From assembly GCF_949987535.1 (NCBI RefSeq), contig NC_080079.1:57399000-57462999 (forward strand): a stretch of DNA of 64,000 nt, in the 5' to 3' direction. Origin of the DNA: Balaenoptera acutorostrata. Taxonomy: Eukaryota; Chordata; Mammalia; Artiodactyla; Balaenopteridae. Numbering within the stretch: the stretch's first letter is position 1; every line of letters begins with the position of its first letter. Of the stretch, positions 22,955 through 34,095 are shown one piece after another. Made by a program: the position numbers and the translations under genes. The notes beneath the pieces were generated by a model. The model was given only the letters and a program-made list of their open reading frames with translations, was not told the DNA's origin and did no database searches.

Positions 22955-23500
22955 CGTTCCGTTAATCTAACCGCCACCCCAAAGCTCGGTGACTGAAAAC
23001 AAGCATGTATCATCACCTCTCATGTTCCTGTGGATTGACTGGGCTCAGCTGGGCAGTTCCCACCCCAGGTCCCAGATGGGACTGCAGTCAGATGTCCTCT
23101 GGGGCTGAAGTCATCTGAAGGTTTGACTGCTTGGACGTCCCAGATGGCTCCCTCACATGGCCGGGCTGTCATCTGGGAGTTCAGCTGAGGCCGTCTGCCA
23201 AAACACCCGCACGTGGCCTCTCCACGTGGCTTGGCCATCTCATAGCATGGCAACTGGCTTCCCAGAGGGTGCATCACATCCGAGGAAGCCAGGCAGAAGC
23301 TGCAAGGCTTCTTGTTGCCTATTCTTGGAAGTCTTGGTACATCACTTTCGTCACATCCTATTGGTCAAGCAGGCCAAGCCCAGCCCAGATTCAAAGCAAG
23401 CAGGATAGGAGTCCACCTCCTGATGGGGGATGGGCAAGGTCACACAGCAGAAGAGCACGTGGCATGGAGATAGTGCGATGGGCATCTCTGGAAAATACAG
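22955..23500 (+). mobile_element. MLT1-like (ERVL-MaLR) LTR
   Basis: CATGTTCCTGTGGATTGACT, GGGCTCAGCTGGGCAGTTCC, GGGGCTGAAGTCATCTGAAG, TGGCAACTGGCTTCCCAGAG, ACATCACTTTCGTCACATCC and TATTGGTCAAGCAGGCC follow an MLT1-type LTR along most of its length. Confidence 0.65.
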
Positions 23501-23739
23501 TTGTTGCGCCCCAGCAAAGGAACTTGTGCTAATGGGGGAGGAGAATCAGCACTGTCCCAGGGGTCAGAGGGAGCTGGGACTTACTTGCAGTCCCCCCAGA
23601 GGCCAGCCAGCTGTCACTCACACTGCCAAGGCAGCAGGTCTGTCCCAGCTAGCTTCGAGTGTTTCCCCATCTGGGTTAGGGGTGGTTGTAAAGATGAAAT
23701 GAGATCTCCTGCTTCTTCGTTCTAGTCTAACAGGTGTTC

Positions 23740-23900
23740 ATCAAGTGCCTTGTTTATTCATTCATTCAACAACCATTTGCTGAGGGTCGACTTGTACCAG
23801 TCCAGAAAGGAAGCCAGCATGGCCAGGGTTCGATGGAAGACACGCGCTTGCTCAGACAACTACAAAACACTGCTCAACGCAGCAGAGCCAGGGTGGACAG
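23740..23900 (-). repeat. L2-type 3' end
   Basis: TTATTCATTCATTCAACAAC followed by CATTTGCTGAGGGTCGACTT is the reverse complement of an L2-like terminus (TTGTTGAATGAATGAATAA). Confidence 0.6.
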
Positions 23901-24019
23901 AGTTGATGGGGTGCAGGCAAGAGAAAGGCTGGCTTTGGTTGGGGAAGGAGAAATCGGGGAGGGCTCCTACCTTCAAACACAGACCTGAACCTCTTCGTGA
24001 CAGACCCATGCAGGTCTCC

Positions 24020-24275
24020 CAGGAGGTAAGGAGGGAAGAGGAAAGGTCCCCAGATGGAGCAGGGTATGAGAAAGTATAGCAGGTTTAGCAAGTGGCAGGC
24101 CACCTGGATGGCTGTAACGCAGGGAGGGGAGAGGAGTGGGTGTGGGGATGCAGTTGGGAAATGTGATGGGGGTGGGGATAGAAAAGCAGGGGTCTGATGG
24201 TCATGCAAAAGTTTAGACTTTAAACCAAGGGGAAATCCATGAATGACTTTATCATAATCAGACCTATCTTCTAGA
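24020..24275 (+). repeat. Unnamed ancient repeat, copy 2 of 4
   Basis: TTTAGACTTTAAACCAAGGG, GAAATCCATGAATGACTTTA and CATAATCAGACCTATCTTCT match the GTTTGGACTTTATCC / GGGAAGCCATTGGAGGG / ACATGATCTGATTT order of the same ancient repeat seen at 45110. Confidence 0.5.
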
Positions 24276-24344
24276 AAGTTCAAAAGGATATGTTGCATAG
24301 AATGGATTAGAAGAGAGTGACACAAAAAGTAGCACGATGATGTT

Positions 24345-24595
24345 ACTTACTATTCGATTATTTAATTACCAGGTTCCAGGCCCTGCTCCAAGCTCTTTAT
24401 AGTCACTAGTCTAACAAACTTCATGACAACTGCATAATCTAGGTAATACGATAATCCCCATCTTACAGATGAGAACACTGAGGCACAGAGAGGGAAAGTT
24501 TCCTGCCCAAAGTCACCAGGCAGGGAAGCGGCAGAGCTGAGAGCTAACCCAGGTGTCTGGCTCCAGGGTCTGCCTGTTTCAACACGGGCTTGCTC
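24345..24595 (-). repeat. MIR element, well preserved
   Basis: TTCCAGGCCCTGCTCCAAGC, ATAATCCCCATCTTACAGAT, GAGAACACTGAGGCACAGAG and AACCCAGGTGTCTGGCTCCA run through the antisense MIR consensus. Confidence 0.85.
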
Positions 24596-25529
24596 TGCTT
24601 TCCCATAATCCAGGTGAGAAACACAGCAGGGCCTCAGCAAAGGGGATGGAAGGGGCAGGGCAGGTGTTTCCTGCCTACCACTGAGTCCCCAGTGGCTGGC
24701 CCAGAGCCTGGCAGGGAATAGGTGCTCGATGACTACATGGACACAGAATAAGTGAAAGGAAGGAACCCCACAGCCCATTCTGAATCTCCATATCACAAGG
24801 ATTACTAGCCTTCCGTTCATGAGGCAACATGACCATCACACCCACCACCAGCCCAGCCCACTGGGCACCGGAGATGCTGATTGAGAAATAGGGTGCTGAG
24901 CCGGCCTGCAGACTGACAGGCAAGGCCCCTCGGAGACCCGGGCAGACAGATGCGGGCTCGTTTTGCACTGTCTGCCGCAGCATCCAGGGACCCCAGAACC
25001 AAGCGGCACCTCCTCCACAGGGAGCCCTGGCCCCCTCCTCCATCCCCCCCACCCACCTCTGTCCCCTCCCGTCCCCTGTGGAGAATGCTAACAAAAGCAC
25101 TGAAGTGAAGCCCATTTTAGGCTTAGAAAGAGTCCCCTGCTGGAAGGCTGTTTGCAGCCGCGCCGGGGAGGCTTCACTCTGCGGCACACACAGAAGGTCT
25201 GCTGGGAATTTCCTGAGGGGCTGGTGCTGAGGGAAGCAAAACAGATGCTCAGTGGGGACAAATTGCACTTCACAAATACTTAGCACCGTCTGGGTACAGA
25301 GACGGGCTCTCACTGGCGCCGGGAAATGGAGGCACCTGACTGGTCGTCTCATGAAATCCTCAGTGGCTGTCCCGCCCCATCAGGGCTCCAGCAACCGCTC
25401 AGCTCTCTGGCGCCGGCTCTTCTGTCCTCCTTCTTGCAAGAAGTGCCAGTAGGCCCCAGCCCATCAGGCCTCATCACCTGCTCTGTGCCCGGAGCCTTTG
25501 CACACTGCCTTGCCCCTTACATCTAGCTT
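24596..25529. other. No recognised gene
   Basis: Includes the longest frame in the window (minus, 24675-25352, 225 codons). It has no recognisable domain and low-information composition, and other frames overlap it. A short L2-like segment (GGAGCCTTTGCACACTGCCT) lies near 25490. Confidence 0.45.
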
Positions 25530-25685
25530 CCCTACAAGCCAGGGTGAGAGAGGTATAATTGGCTCCATGCAACAGGTCAGAGAAGCCAAGGAGGTGAAGC
25601 AACCTGGCTCAGTGAATACATGGCCAAATCAGGATTTCCAACCCGTCTTCTGACTCCAAGTGCAGTGCCCTGTCCCCCTCACCCC
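25530..25685 (-). repeat. MIR fragment
   Basis: CAGAGAAGCCAAGGAGGTGA, ACATGGCCAAATCAGGATTT and CTGACTCCAAGTGCAGTGCC fit a diverged antisense MIR. Confidence 0.5.
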
Positions 25686-27400
25686 TTTCTTTCTCGTGGT
25701 GTGGGAGCTTCACATGAACCATGTCTTATTATACACCTCTAGAGAGACACCGCTTCTGGCTGAAGCTCTCACAGAGGGCCAGGCCATGGGCATGCGGGAA
25801 TGGAGGAGGATGTACTGCAGAGAAAGGCTCAAAAGGGGAAGGTACAGGCACAGTGCCTGGGGTTGGTGAGCAGAGAATGCCTGGGCGGGTCAGAGCGTCC
25901 TTCCATTCTGAGGTCAGCAGAATGGAGGAGTGATGGAGGGAGGGAAGGGGAGGACTTTTTCATCCTTGACCAGCTACCTGCAAGAGTGATCAGAACCTCA
26001 CAAAGCATGGCCCAGCAGAGGGTCTATTAAAAAGCCTCTAGTTTATTCCTTTGGCCCTGGGGGGAATTTACTGCATGGACCATTCATATATTTTTTTCTT
26101 TGAAGCAAGTTCTGTATCTACAACAAAGGAGGTCTAGGAGAGAAGACAGACCTGGATTTTATAGCTGAGCTCGTGAAGCAGAGTATAAATATTCAAAAAT
26201 GCAAGAAGCAAGTTCCAGAATCTCCTCCAAAGATGCATGTCACCGAATCTAACCCTTTTATATTTTTAAATACACTTGGATAAGATGCCACAGAGCAATA
26301 TCCATCAGACCTATGGATCCCCCCCGTCATAGAGGTCTGACCCTGGGACACCATTTAGCTCCTGGGACGCTGTCCAAGGTCACTTGCCGAGGACACTGAT
26401 GGACCAGCAAGAAGCAGTGTGACTGCTAGGAGCAGCGGTGGGAGCTCCTGAGCCTGGATTTCCTGAGTGTTACCATGGCCAGGACACAGCAGCTACATGG
26501 CTGTGAGATCATGGCCAAGTGTCTTCATCTCATACACTCATCTCCACTCTAGGTCTCAAAGATTCCTCTAGACACTAACATTCAATGGTTCTTATCACAT
26601 AGCCCTGGTCAACCCTAAATCTCCAGAGAGATGTCCAGAAAAGAGATTGTGAGCTGGACCCCAGGGCATCAGTTTGGCCCAGAGATCAGGGTGGGGCATT
26701 TCTGGGCCTGACCAAGAAAGGAGTTCAAGTGCTGGAGGCTGGTCCAGGTGCCAGCCAGGGATGGGACTCATCTCATCCAGCTGGCCATTCGGGCTTATCC
26801 GCTGCCCGCCCCCAGAGCCTGAAGGAGCCAAGTTAACATGGCCTTGATGTTCTAATCTGTAAAATAGAGTGTTATTTCTTTGTTTTATCATAAAACAGAG
26901 TTACTGTGCCTGTCAGGCTCCACCAGTTATGTGTTCCTAAGCTTCCTGTCCTTTCTGGGTTACCTATTTTTCCACATGGTGGGTGGAAAGGCTTCCAGAC
27001 AGGAGTCAGAGCTGGGGGGAGCCTTCTCGAAGGTCTAGCCCTGGCTGACTGTGGACCACAGCAGGTCATTGGACTCTCACAACCCAGAAGGAGGCCAAGC
27101 AAGGATTATCAGCCCCATCGCTTAGTCAGAGCCCCTTCAGCTGCTATAAAAACTCAAGAGAACCAACTTTTTCAAAAAGAGGAGAGATCTGGCTGGCCAC
27201 AGGAACAGTGGGATCCAGGCACTCAAATGCCCCAGGATACTCTTTCTCCTTCCTCCATCTCCATCCTCTGCGCTTCTCTGAGTATTCACTTTATTCTCCC
27301 ATTTTCAGGTTTTCAGGAGGATGAAATACTGGCCAGAGGCATCTCTGGCTTATATCTAAGCAAACTGGTATCAAAAAAGGATTAAACATTCTTCTAGGCC
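25686..27400. other. No recognised gene
   Basis: Nothing firmly assigned. 26040-26330 is AT-rich and repeat-free by eye (TTTTATATTTTTAAATACAC). The remainder has short frames without support. Confidence 0.45.
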
Positions 27401-27560
27401 AGCTCGAGTAGCAAAAATCCTGGGGAAGGGCTCTGATTGGCCTGGCTTGTAGCACACAGCCACCACAGAGCCCAGGAGGAGTAGAGGGGCAGTGACCAGG
27501 AGAAGGCAAGGTTAGGGGCCAGGGCAAAGGCAGTAGCCACCGTACCCCAATCGGCAAAGG
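27401..27560 (+). repeat. Ancient repeat fragment related to 36455-36840
   Basis: AAATCCTGGGGAAGGGCTCT then GATTGGCCTGGCTTG and later GGGGCAGTGACCAGG resembles the 3' part of the repeat at 36455 (CCCAGGCAGAGACTCTGATA, GGCCCAGTGTGGG). Family not named. Confidence 0.4.
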
Positions 27561-28194
27561 AGGCTAAAGAGGGTAAGGAAGGAGGAAATACTCTGAAAAG
27601 TGGCAAATGCTGCTCAGATGCCAGCAGGCTGCACCAGCAGGTGCCACACTTGGCCTGGAGGAGTCTACTGTCTTTTAAGCGCTGGGCCAGTCCGTTAGAG
27701 GCTGCAATTCACCTCCTCTCTCAAGTGTCCCCAGTATTATATTCCCAAAGTGGTGACCAATATGAGGGTAACTTATTTTCTCAATTTCAGCATCCACAAG
27801 GTCCCCCCAGGATCTGAATAGAGCAGCCCAGGGGAGAGGCTGCCCTCAGCCCTGCAAATGAACAAAAGAAAAATTTCTGGCCAACAAGGACACTCTGGGG
27901 ATCACGCAGGCAGAGGGAATAGCAGGTGCAGAGGCAGGACACAGCAAGTACTCTCAGGCTAGCTCCCCAGGATTTTTCAGCATTCTCTGCTGCTGGTCCC
28001 AGGCAAGCAGAGCCGGATCCCAGCCCCGCCACGGGTCTGTGCCTCTGTGCTGATGGGTCCTTATCAGATAGAAATGTGATTGCCACTAGCATGCTCACTT
28101 CTTGCTTCTCCTACCATCCACCCAACATTCAGACAAATTCTTCTCTGCTTCATGTTAATTCTTTCTCCTGGTCCTCATTGGTCCCAACTCATCA
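27561..28194. other. No recognised feature
   Basis: Mixed composition with no repeat or coding signature that I recognise. Confidence 0.5.
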
Positions 28195-28390
28195 GAGGCA
28201 GTGGGGTATAGTGGAAAGACTACGGGTAGAGGATCCAGGAGCCTTGTTTTTCATTCTGCCTCCAATTTACTGTGTATCCTAAGACAGGAGTCACACCCTC
28301 TCTGGGCCCCACCTACTTCCTCTGCAAACCAATGGAGTTGAACCATTCAGTGTTAGAGGCCCTTCCGGCTCTTTCTGGAAGAACGTGGCA
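28195..28390 (+). repeat. MIR element
   Basis: GGCAGTGGGGTATAGTGGAA, AGACTACGGGTAGAGGATCC and CACCTACTTCCTCTGCAAAC correspond to the sense MIR head (AGTATAGTGGTTAAGAGC) and core. Confidence 0.65.
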
Positions 28391-28739
28391 TAGCTGGGCC
28401 TGGCATTGCCACTTTTAACCCCTCTCCATCTCACTTCATCCCCACATGTCAACTCAGCCACACTTAATTCCAACCAATTAGCCCCTTACAAGTTGGGCCA
28501 CTGACAGACGAGCCACAGGCAAGGACATTACCAAGGCAGTGCTGAAAGGGAGAGATATAGCAACACTCTAGTTCATCCATACCAAACCTCTGGGCAGGAA
28601 GCATCTCGACTTAGGGCAGTTGTAGACCAGGTTGGTCACCAGAAGGGGGTACCTCTCTCCCATCAAGGGTTCTCTCCCAGGGTTTGGTACATTAAGCAAT
28701 CCCCAAGGATACCATCAAAGGGCCTACATACTTGGAGCT

Positions 28740-28880
28740 GTTTTTGCTCTAAGTTATCCATTGTACAACTACAGCATTGAGCCTCAAGGAAAGTGACATG
28801 ACCAAGATCACACAGCACACTGATGTCAGAGCCAGGCTCAATCTTAGGGTTCTCAAGCCTTGATTTCCATTCTGGGCTAA
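28740..28880 (-). repeat. MIR fragment
   Basis: GAGCCTCAAGGAAAGTGACA, TGACCAAGATCACACAGCAC and CAGAGCCAGGCTCAATCTTA follow the antisense MIR core and head. Confidence 0.7.
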
Positions 28881-29149
28881 AACCCAAGAGGCCTTTTAGA
28901 TGGACTGTGATATAACCAGAGAGCAAGCCAGCCCATCCCTGGAATCGGCTCCCTCTCTTCTTCTGTCTTGCTCCACAACACACCCATTTGCTCTGTAGAG
29001 CCAGCCCCGACGCTGGTGCCTTTTTCCTGCTGCTGCTCCCACGTGGCTTGCTTCCCTTTGCGGTCTCAGTTTATGCAGATTCTCCCTGCAGGATTCCACT
29101 CAATTCCTGGACTTTCAAGACACCTTCTGTGTCTCCTCCAGCTCTCAAT

Positions 29150-29712
29150 AACCTTTTTATTTCCACTCTCTAAGCCCTCCAGCGACTTGCATCACACTCA
29201 GGATAAAAGCCACGGTTCTTCCTGTGGCCACTGAACCCCATGGCCTGGGCTCTTTCCAACTCTGCAGCTTTCCCACCCCTCTCTGCGTCCATCTCCTGTT
29301 CCAGCCACACTGGCCTGCCTGCAGTTCCCCAAACCCTGGAGACTCTTCCCACCCATGGCCTTGCACCTGCTGTCGTCCTCCTCTGGCTCTCCACTCAGCC
29401 CATCCCACACTTCACTCTGTCTCCAAGCCACCTCATTAGAGAGGCCTTCCCCACCACCCCATTTCATCTGCCTTCGTGCCCTTCAACTCCCTAACCTAAG
29501 GCTAATTCATTTTCTTTCAAAGCACTTGTGATCACCTGAGATTATATTAAATACTTAGCTACTTGGTTTATTATCTGCCTTCCCCATTAGAATACAAGCT
29601 CCATAAGGGCAAACAGATGCTTTGTCCACTGATATACCCCTCTCTCTTAATACAGTGTCTTGCCCATGGGGGCCCTTAACTAATAAATCAGTGAATGAAT
29701 AAATGAACTGTT
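29150..29712 (+). repeat. L2 element, long 3' portion
   Basis: CATGGCCTGGGCTCTTTCCA, ATGGCCTTGCACCTGCTGTC, GAATACAAGCTCCATAAGGG, CAGTGTCTTGCCCATGGG and AATAAATCAGTGAATGAATA trace the L2 3' region in order to its (TGAA)n terminus. The longest L2 here. Similar sequence may extend upstream to about 29000. Confidence 0.85.
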
Positions 29713-29886
29713 GTAATAAAATAACAACTCAGAATTAGAAAGAGCTAGGATGCCCCTAGTGTGTTCAAGGTAAATCTTTTTCAGGAAGTCCTTGTCTATA
29801 TAAATAATTTGAGTCATTCAAAATCAGTGTGTCAGCACCATTCTGATGACCCAATCATCATGTAATCCCACAAAAGAAATACCGTG

Positions 29887-31723
29887 TAATGAAGAATCTG
29901 AAGATGAAACTAAGAAAACAATTCCATGTGACACTATTCTGCAATAGTGTCAAAAGGAATACTTAGGAATACATTTAACAAAAGAAATACAAAACTTATA
30001 CTCTCAGAACTACAAAACATTGTTGAAGGAAATTAAAGCTCTAAATAAATGGAAAGACATCACATGTTCATAGATCAGAACACTTAATATTGTTAACATG
30101 GAAACATTCCTCAAATTGATCTACAGATTCAATGAGATTCCTATCGAAATTCAAACTGGCTTCTTTGCAGAAATGGATAAGGTGATCCTCAAATTCATAT
30201 GGAAATTCAAGGAACCCAGCATAGTGAAAACAATCTTGAAAAAGAAGAAGAAAGTTGGAGGAATCATTCTTCCCAATTTCAAAACTTACTTCAAAATTAC
30301 AATAATGAAGATAGTATGGTACTGGTATAGGATAATTATATAAATTAGTGGATTCGAATTGAGAATCCAGAAATAAACCCTCACATTTATAGTTAACTCA
30401 TTTTTAACAAGCATGCCAAAATAACTCAAAGGAGAAAGAACAGTCTTTTCAACAAAATGGTGCTGGGACAACATGCAGAAGAATGGAATTGGATCCCTAC
30501 CTCACACCATAAACAAAAATTAACTAAAAGTGGATCAAAACCCCAAATGTAAGAGCTAATACTATAAAACTCTTAGAAGAAAACATACGGATAAATTTTT
30601 GTGATCTTGGATTGGACAATGGTTTCTTAGATGTGACCCCAAAAGCACAAATGACAATAGAAAAAATTAAAAATTGGACTTCATCAAAATTGAAAACTTT
30701 TCTGCTTTAAATGACACCATCAAGAAACCGAAAAGACAACCCACCCAATAGGAGGAAATATTTGTAAATCATATATCTGATAATGGACTTGTATGTAGAA
30801 TACATAAAGAACTCTTATAACTCAATAATAAAGTGAAAAATAATTAAAAATGAGTAAAGGATCTGAATAGACATTCCTCCAAAGAAGGCGTAAAATGGCC
30901 AAGAAACATGTGAAGAGGTACTCAATATCATCAGCCATTAGGGAAATGTAGATCAAAACCACAATGAAAGAGATCTTCACACCCACTAGGATGGCTAGAA
31001 TCAAAAAGTCAGATAATAACAAGTGTTGGTGAGTATGTAGAAAATTAGAACCCTAATACACTACTGGCAAGAAAGGAAAATGGGACATTTTCCAAATGGC
31101 CACTTCGGAAAAGAGTCTGACAGTTCCTCAAACAATTAAACATAGAGTTAGCATATGACCCAACAATTCCACTCCTAGGTACATACACAAGAGAAATAAA
31201 AATATATGTCCATAGACATATGCACACAAGTGTTCATAGAAATATTGTTCATAATAGCCAAAAGGTGAAAACAACACAAAGGTCCATCTATGGAGGAATG
31301 GATAAACAAAATGTGACATTTCCCCACAATGGAATATTATTTAGCCATAAAAAAGAATGGAGTACTGATACATACTACCACATGGATGAACCCTGAAAAT
31401 ATTATGCTAAGTGACAAGTAAGTCACAAAAGACCCCATGTTATATGATTCCATTCATATGAAATGTCCAGAACAGGCAACTCTACAGATAGAACATAGAT
31501 TAGTGGTTGCTTAGGGCTGGGGGAGATAGGAGAAATTGGAGGATAACAGCTAAATGGTACAGGATTTCATTTGGGGTGATGGAAATGTCCTAAAATTTAT
31601 TCTGGTGATGGTTGCACAACTCTGAATTAATACTAAAAACCATTGAATTACACACTTTAAATGGGTGACTATATGGTACGTGAACTATATCTTAATAATA
31701 CTGCTATTAAAAAATTAAAATAG
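29887..31723 (+). mobile_element. L1 (L1MB/L1MC-type), 3' half of ORF2 plus 3' UTR
   Basis: A collinear match from the distal reverse-transcriptase region (AGAACTACAAAACATTGTTG) through ORF2 C-terminus (TGGAATATTATTTAGCCATA) to a 3' UTR with GGTGATGGTTGCACAACTCT and AATTACACACTTTAAATGGG. A 15-bp target duplication, AAAAGAAATACCGTG at 29872-29886 and AAAAGAAATACCATG at 31724-31738, brackets it with one mismatch. It is 5'-truncated and carries many frame breaks. Confidence 0.9.
30098..30343 (+). pseudogene. L1 ORF2 remnant downstream of reverse transcriptase
   Basis: An 81-codon frame contains RFNEIPIEIQTGFFAEMDKV, ILKFIWKFKEPSI, GGIILPNFKTYFKITI and WYWYRI. These align with the L1 ORF2p segment holding FNAIPIKIP, ILKFIWNHKRP, GGITLPDFKLYYKA and WYWYKN. 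Frame breaks on both sides show that it is dead. Confidence 0.85.
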
Positions 31724-31738
31724 AAAAGAAATACCATG

Positions 31739-32079
31739 CTGGCCAATGTAAGTAATCCACTCGACAGATGGCCCTCCCAGAATTAGGCTCTGGTCAGCCT
31801 CATAGGCCTGAGTCCTGCAGCCTACCTAACCTACCTGACGTGGGGAGAGTCCTAAGTGGAGAAATTGGGACCAGGGTCACCGTACATTTCCTGAAAACTT
31901 CAAGGAAGACACTGCAGAGCATGGGGCCTGGGCAGGAGCCAAGCTTGTCCAGGTCTAAGGACAGAAGTATCCCAGGGTATTCTGAGTATTTTCAAAATAC
32001 TAAATTATTTCTTCCCCACAATAACCCTGGGGTGGTATACTAGAGCCAACTCATATCAGCTCCTAAGAGCCAGTTGTTA
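31739..32079. other. No recognised feature
   Basis: Short unique stretch after the L1. No repeat or gene recognised. Confidence 0.5.
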
Positions 32080-32600
32080 CATTTCCAGGAATTCTGCAGG
32101 ATGTGTATTAAATACAGCTATTATTTAAAAATTAAATTACACAAATTCAAAACCCATCATTTCCCAATTATCTTACTACATTTTATTGTTATCTATGCTT
32201 TTCGAGGTTATTGTATTACATCTGTGGGGTGGAAATACTATATAATGGTGGCTATCAAGTCTCTCTTCCCAATTCTGCTTTAGGTGATGTCACACGGAAA
32301 TCGTTAAGGGCTGCAAATCAGGACTTGATTATTTTCTTTGTTGATTTCCTAGACTTAAGAAAGTGATAGAGAAAATATTAATCATGCAAATGAAACTTAA
32401 AGGTGTACCTGACTCTGCAGCTGTTGCTTTGTGACTAGCACCCAAAAAAAGAGAAATATTTTTCTATATTCAAAAACGATCATCCGATTCACCAAAGAGG
32501 TCCCTCAGGTCTTTGAAGGATGAGTGAAGTTTGTATATACCTTTCACTGCTTCACTTTCACCTTACCCATTACTGTAAACAAAAGTGCCAACCAACTTTC
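32080..32600. promoter_or_regulatory. AT-rich conserved-looking block with octamer motif
   Basis: Repeat-free by eye, with a perfect octamer ATGCAAAT at 32384-32391 inside ATTAATCATGCAAATGAAAC, plus CTGCAAATCAGGACTTGATT, TTTGTTGATTTCC and ACTGTAAACAAAAGTGCC (forkhead-like TAAACAAA). Stops in all frames. Candidate enhancer by motif content only. Confidence 0.3.
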
Positions 32601-32619
32601 GGGCTGGAACTACACCTGG

Positions 32620-32770
32620 AGAGTCGGCTGTTAAGTGTTTACCGGCACACAGTGCCTCCGAGGTAGGTGCTATCTGTAAGCCCACTTTACAGACGAGAAA
32701 CGGGTTGGGGGTGGGGGCAGAGCAGGACTCCTGCCAGGCAGCCTAGGCTCAGAGTCTGAGCTCTGAAGCA
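32620..32770 (-). repeat. MIR fragment
   Basis: GAGGTAGGTGCTATCTGTAA, CCCACTTTACAGACGAGAAA and CTCAGAGTCTGAGCTCTG are antisense MIR. Confidence 0.65.
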
Positions 32771-33469
32771 CACGGAAGGGGAAGGGGCATCCCAGACAGT
32801 CCCAGGCGAGGCCCAGGGAGAGCCTGCTTCTGATCCAGGCTGTCTGACTCCCCCACCCCAGACAAGGAGCGCAGGACAGACACAGGGATGGGCAGGACAT
32901 GCCAAGGGCAGCGAGGGTGTCTTGAGGGCCAGAGGAAAAAAGGAAGCTGAGTCAAGCAGCATCAGGCCTGGGCTGAGATGGCACTTGCTGGAACGAAGCC
33001 GTGGGTGCGCATTCAGGAAAGCAGGGAGTGGGAGTTGGGGCTGCCTGAGACTCCCAGAGCAGAGGCCAAGGGCCTCAGTCACTTTTCCGGGGCCTGTGGG
33101 CATGAACAGGAGGGTCCTGCCATGATGCCAACCAGGTTCAGAAACTCTCCCATCTCCTGGGCCATTTCAGGTGCCTGTGACGTGCGCTCCACAAAGAGCA
33201 GCCTCCCCGCAGGACCATGAGCAGACAAAGATAAAGGGAGCAGATTTGGGGCCACTGCAGGGGTAAGCAGGGCTGGCCCTGGCACCTCGTTCTCACCACA
33301 ACGATGGAGCCAAACTTGCCGGGCCTCTGAGGTCTATCCCCCACCACTCAGCTCCCTTTCCAGCCTCTCCCCATAGTGCATTCGACACCCTGGCCACACA
33401 AACCTCCTACTGTCTCCCAATGAGCAGGGCCCTTTCCTGCCTCTGCGCCCTTACACGGGTGGATGCCTC
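32771..33469. other. No recognised feature
   Basis: GC-rich. The minus-strand 138-codon frame from 32687 overlaps the MIR and opposing frames and has no domain. Confidence 0.45.
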
Positions 33470-33550
33470 TGTTGGGGAAGTCAAGGAAGGCTTCATGGAG
33501 GAGGGGTATCTAAACTGGATACTGAAGGAGTGAGCTAAGGTTTGGGGGAA
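33470..33550 (+). repeat. Unnamed ancient repeat, copy 3 of 4
   Basis: GTCAAGGAAGGCTTCATGGA, GGAGGGGTATCTAAACTGGA and TACTGAAGGAGTGAGC repeat the motif order of the copy at 12740 (AAGGAAGGCTTCCT, GAGGTTGACCTAG). Confidence 0.5.
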
Positions 33551-33789
33551 AGGTATTTAAAATAGCCCGTGGCTCCCTCTTCCACGTGCACACAGCACCT
33601 ATAGTATGAACAGCCCCGCTGTGATGCTGTAAGTGCTGTAACGGAGGTGCAGTCTCTCCAGCACACAGTAGGCGCTCAGTAAATATGCAGGCTGCACAGC
33701 TCAGGCAGGTTGCCCAGCTGTGAGACCCGCAGTCGTACTAGCCGGGAGCCACATGCATTTGCTGATACAGAACAATGTTTGGCCTACAA

Positions 33790-33932
33790 AAGTAGCAATT
33801 TCATGTTTTCCAACCTAATAGCCTCTCTGTGACTCTGTAAGTGGGGTTAATTGCAGTACCACTCTCATAGGATTGATGGAGGGATGAAATGAATTAACAC
33901 CTGTGCATACACCTGGCCGGTGCCTGGACCAG
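33790..33932 (+). repeat. MIR core and tail
   Basis: CTGTAAGTGGGGTTAATTGC, CTCATAGGATTGATGGAGGG, ATGAAATGAATTAACACCTG and GGCCGGTGCCTGG. A separate MIR-like tail (CACACAGTAGGCGCTCAGTA) lies just upstream near 33662. Confidence 0.7.
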
Positions 33933-33944
33933 AAAAGAAGGTGC

Positions 33945-34095
33945 TCACAGCAACCACTCACACTTCGTGGCTCCCACTCTATGCTGGGCAGGGTCCTAAG
34001 TGTGCTGCCTTGTTAACCCATGAGCTCCTCCAACACTCAGGGCCAAGTCCTATTTTTAGCCCCATTCATAGAGGGGCTTACCCAGTCGTGGGTGC
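33945..34095 (-). repeat. MIR fragment
   Basis: CTCCCACTCTATGCTGGGCA, GGTCCTAAGTGTGCTGCCTT and ATTCATAGAGGGGCTTACCC follow a diverged antisense MIR. It abuts a sense MIR at 33790-33932. Confidence 0.55.

Noticed and set aside
24675..25352. Longest open frame in the window (minus, 225 codons)
   Set aside because: No recognisable domain, low-information composition, several conflicting frames on both strands, no start context or splice pattern suggesting a real exon.
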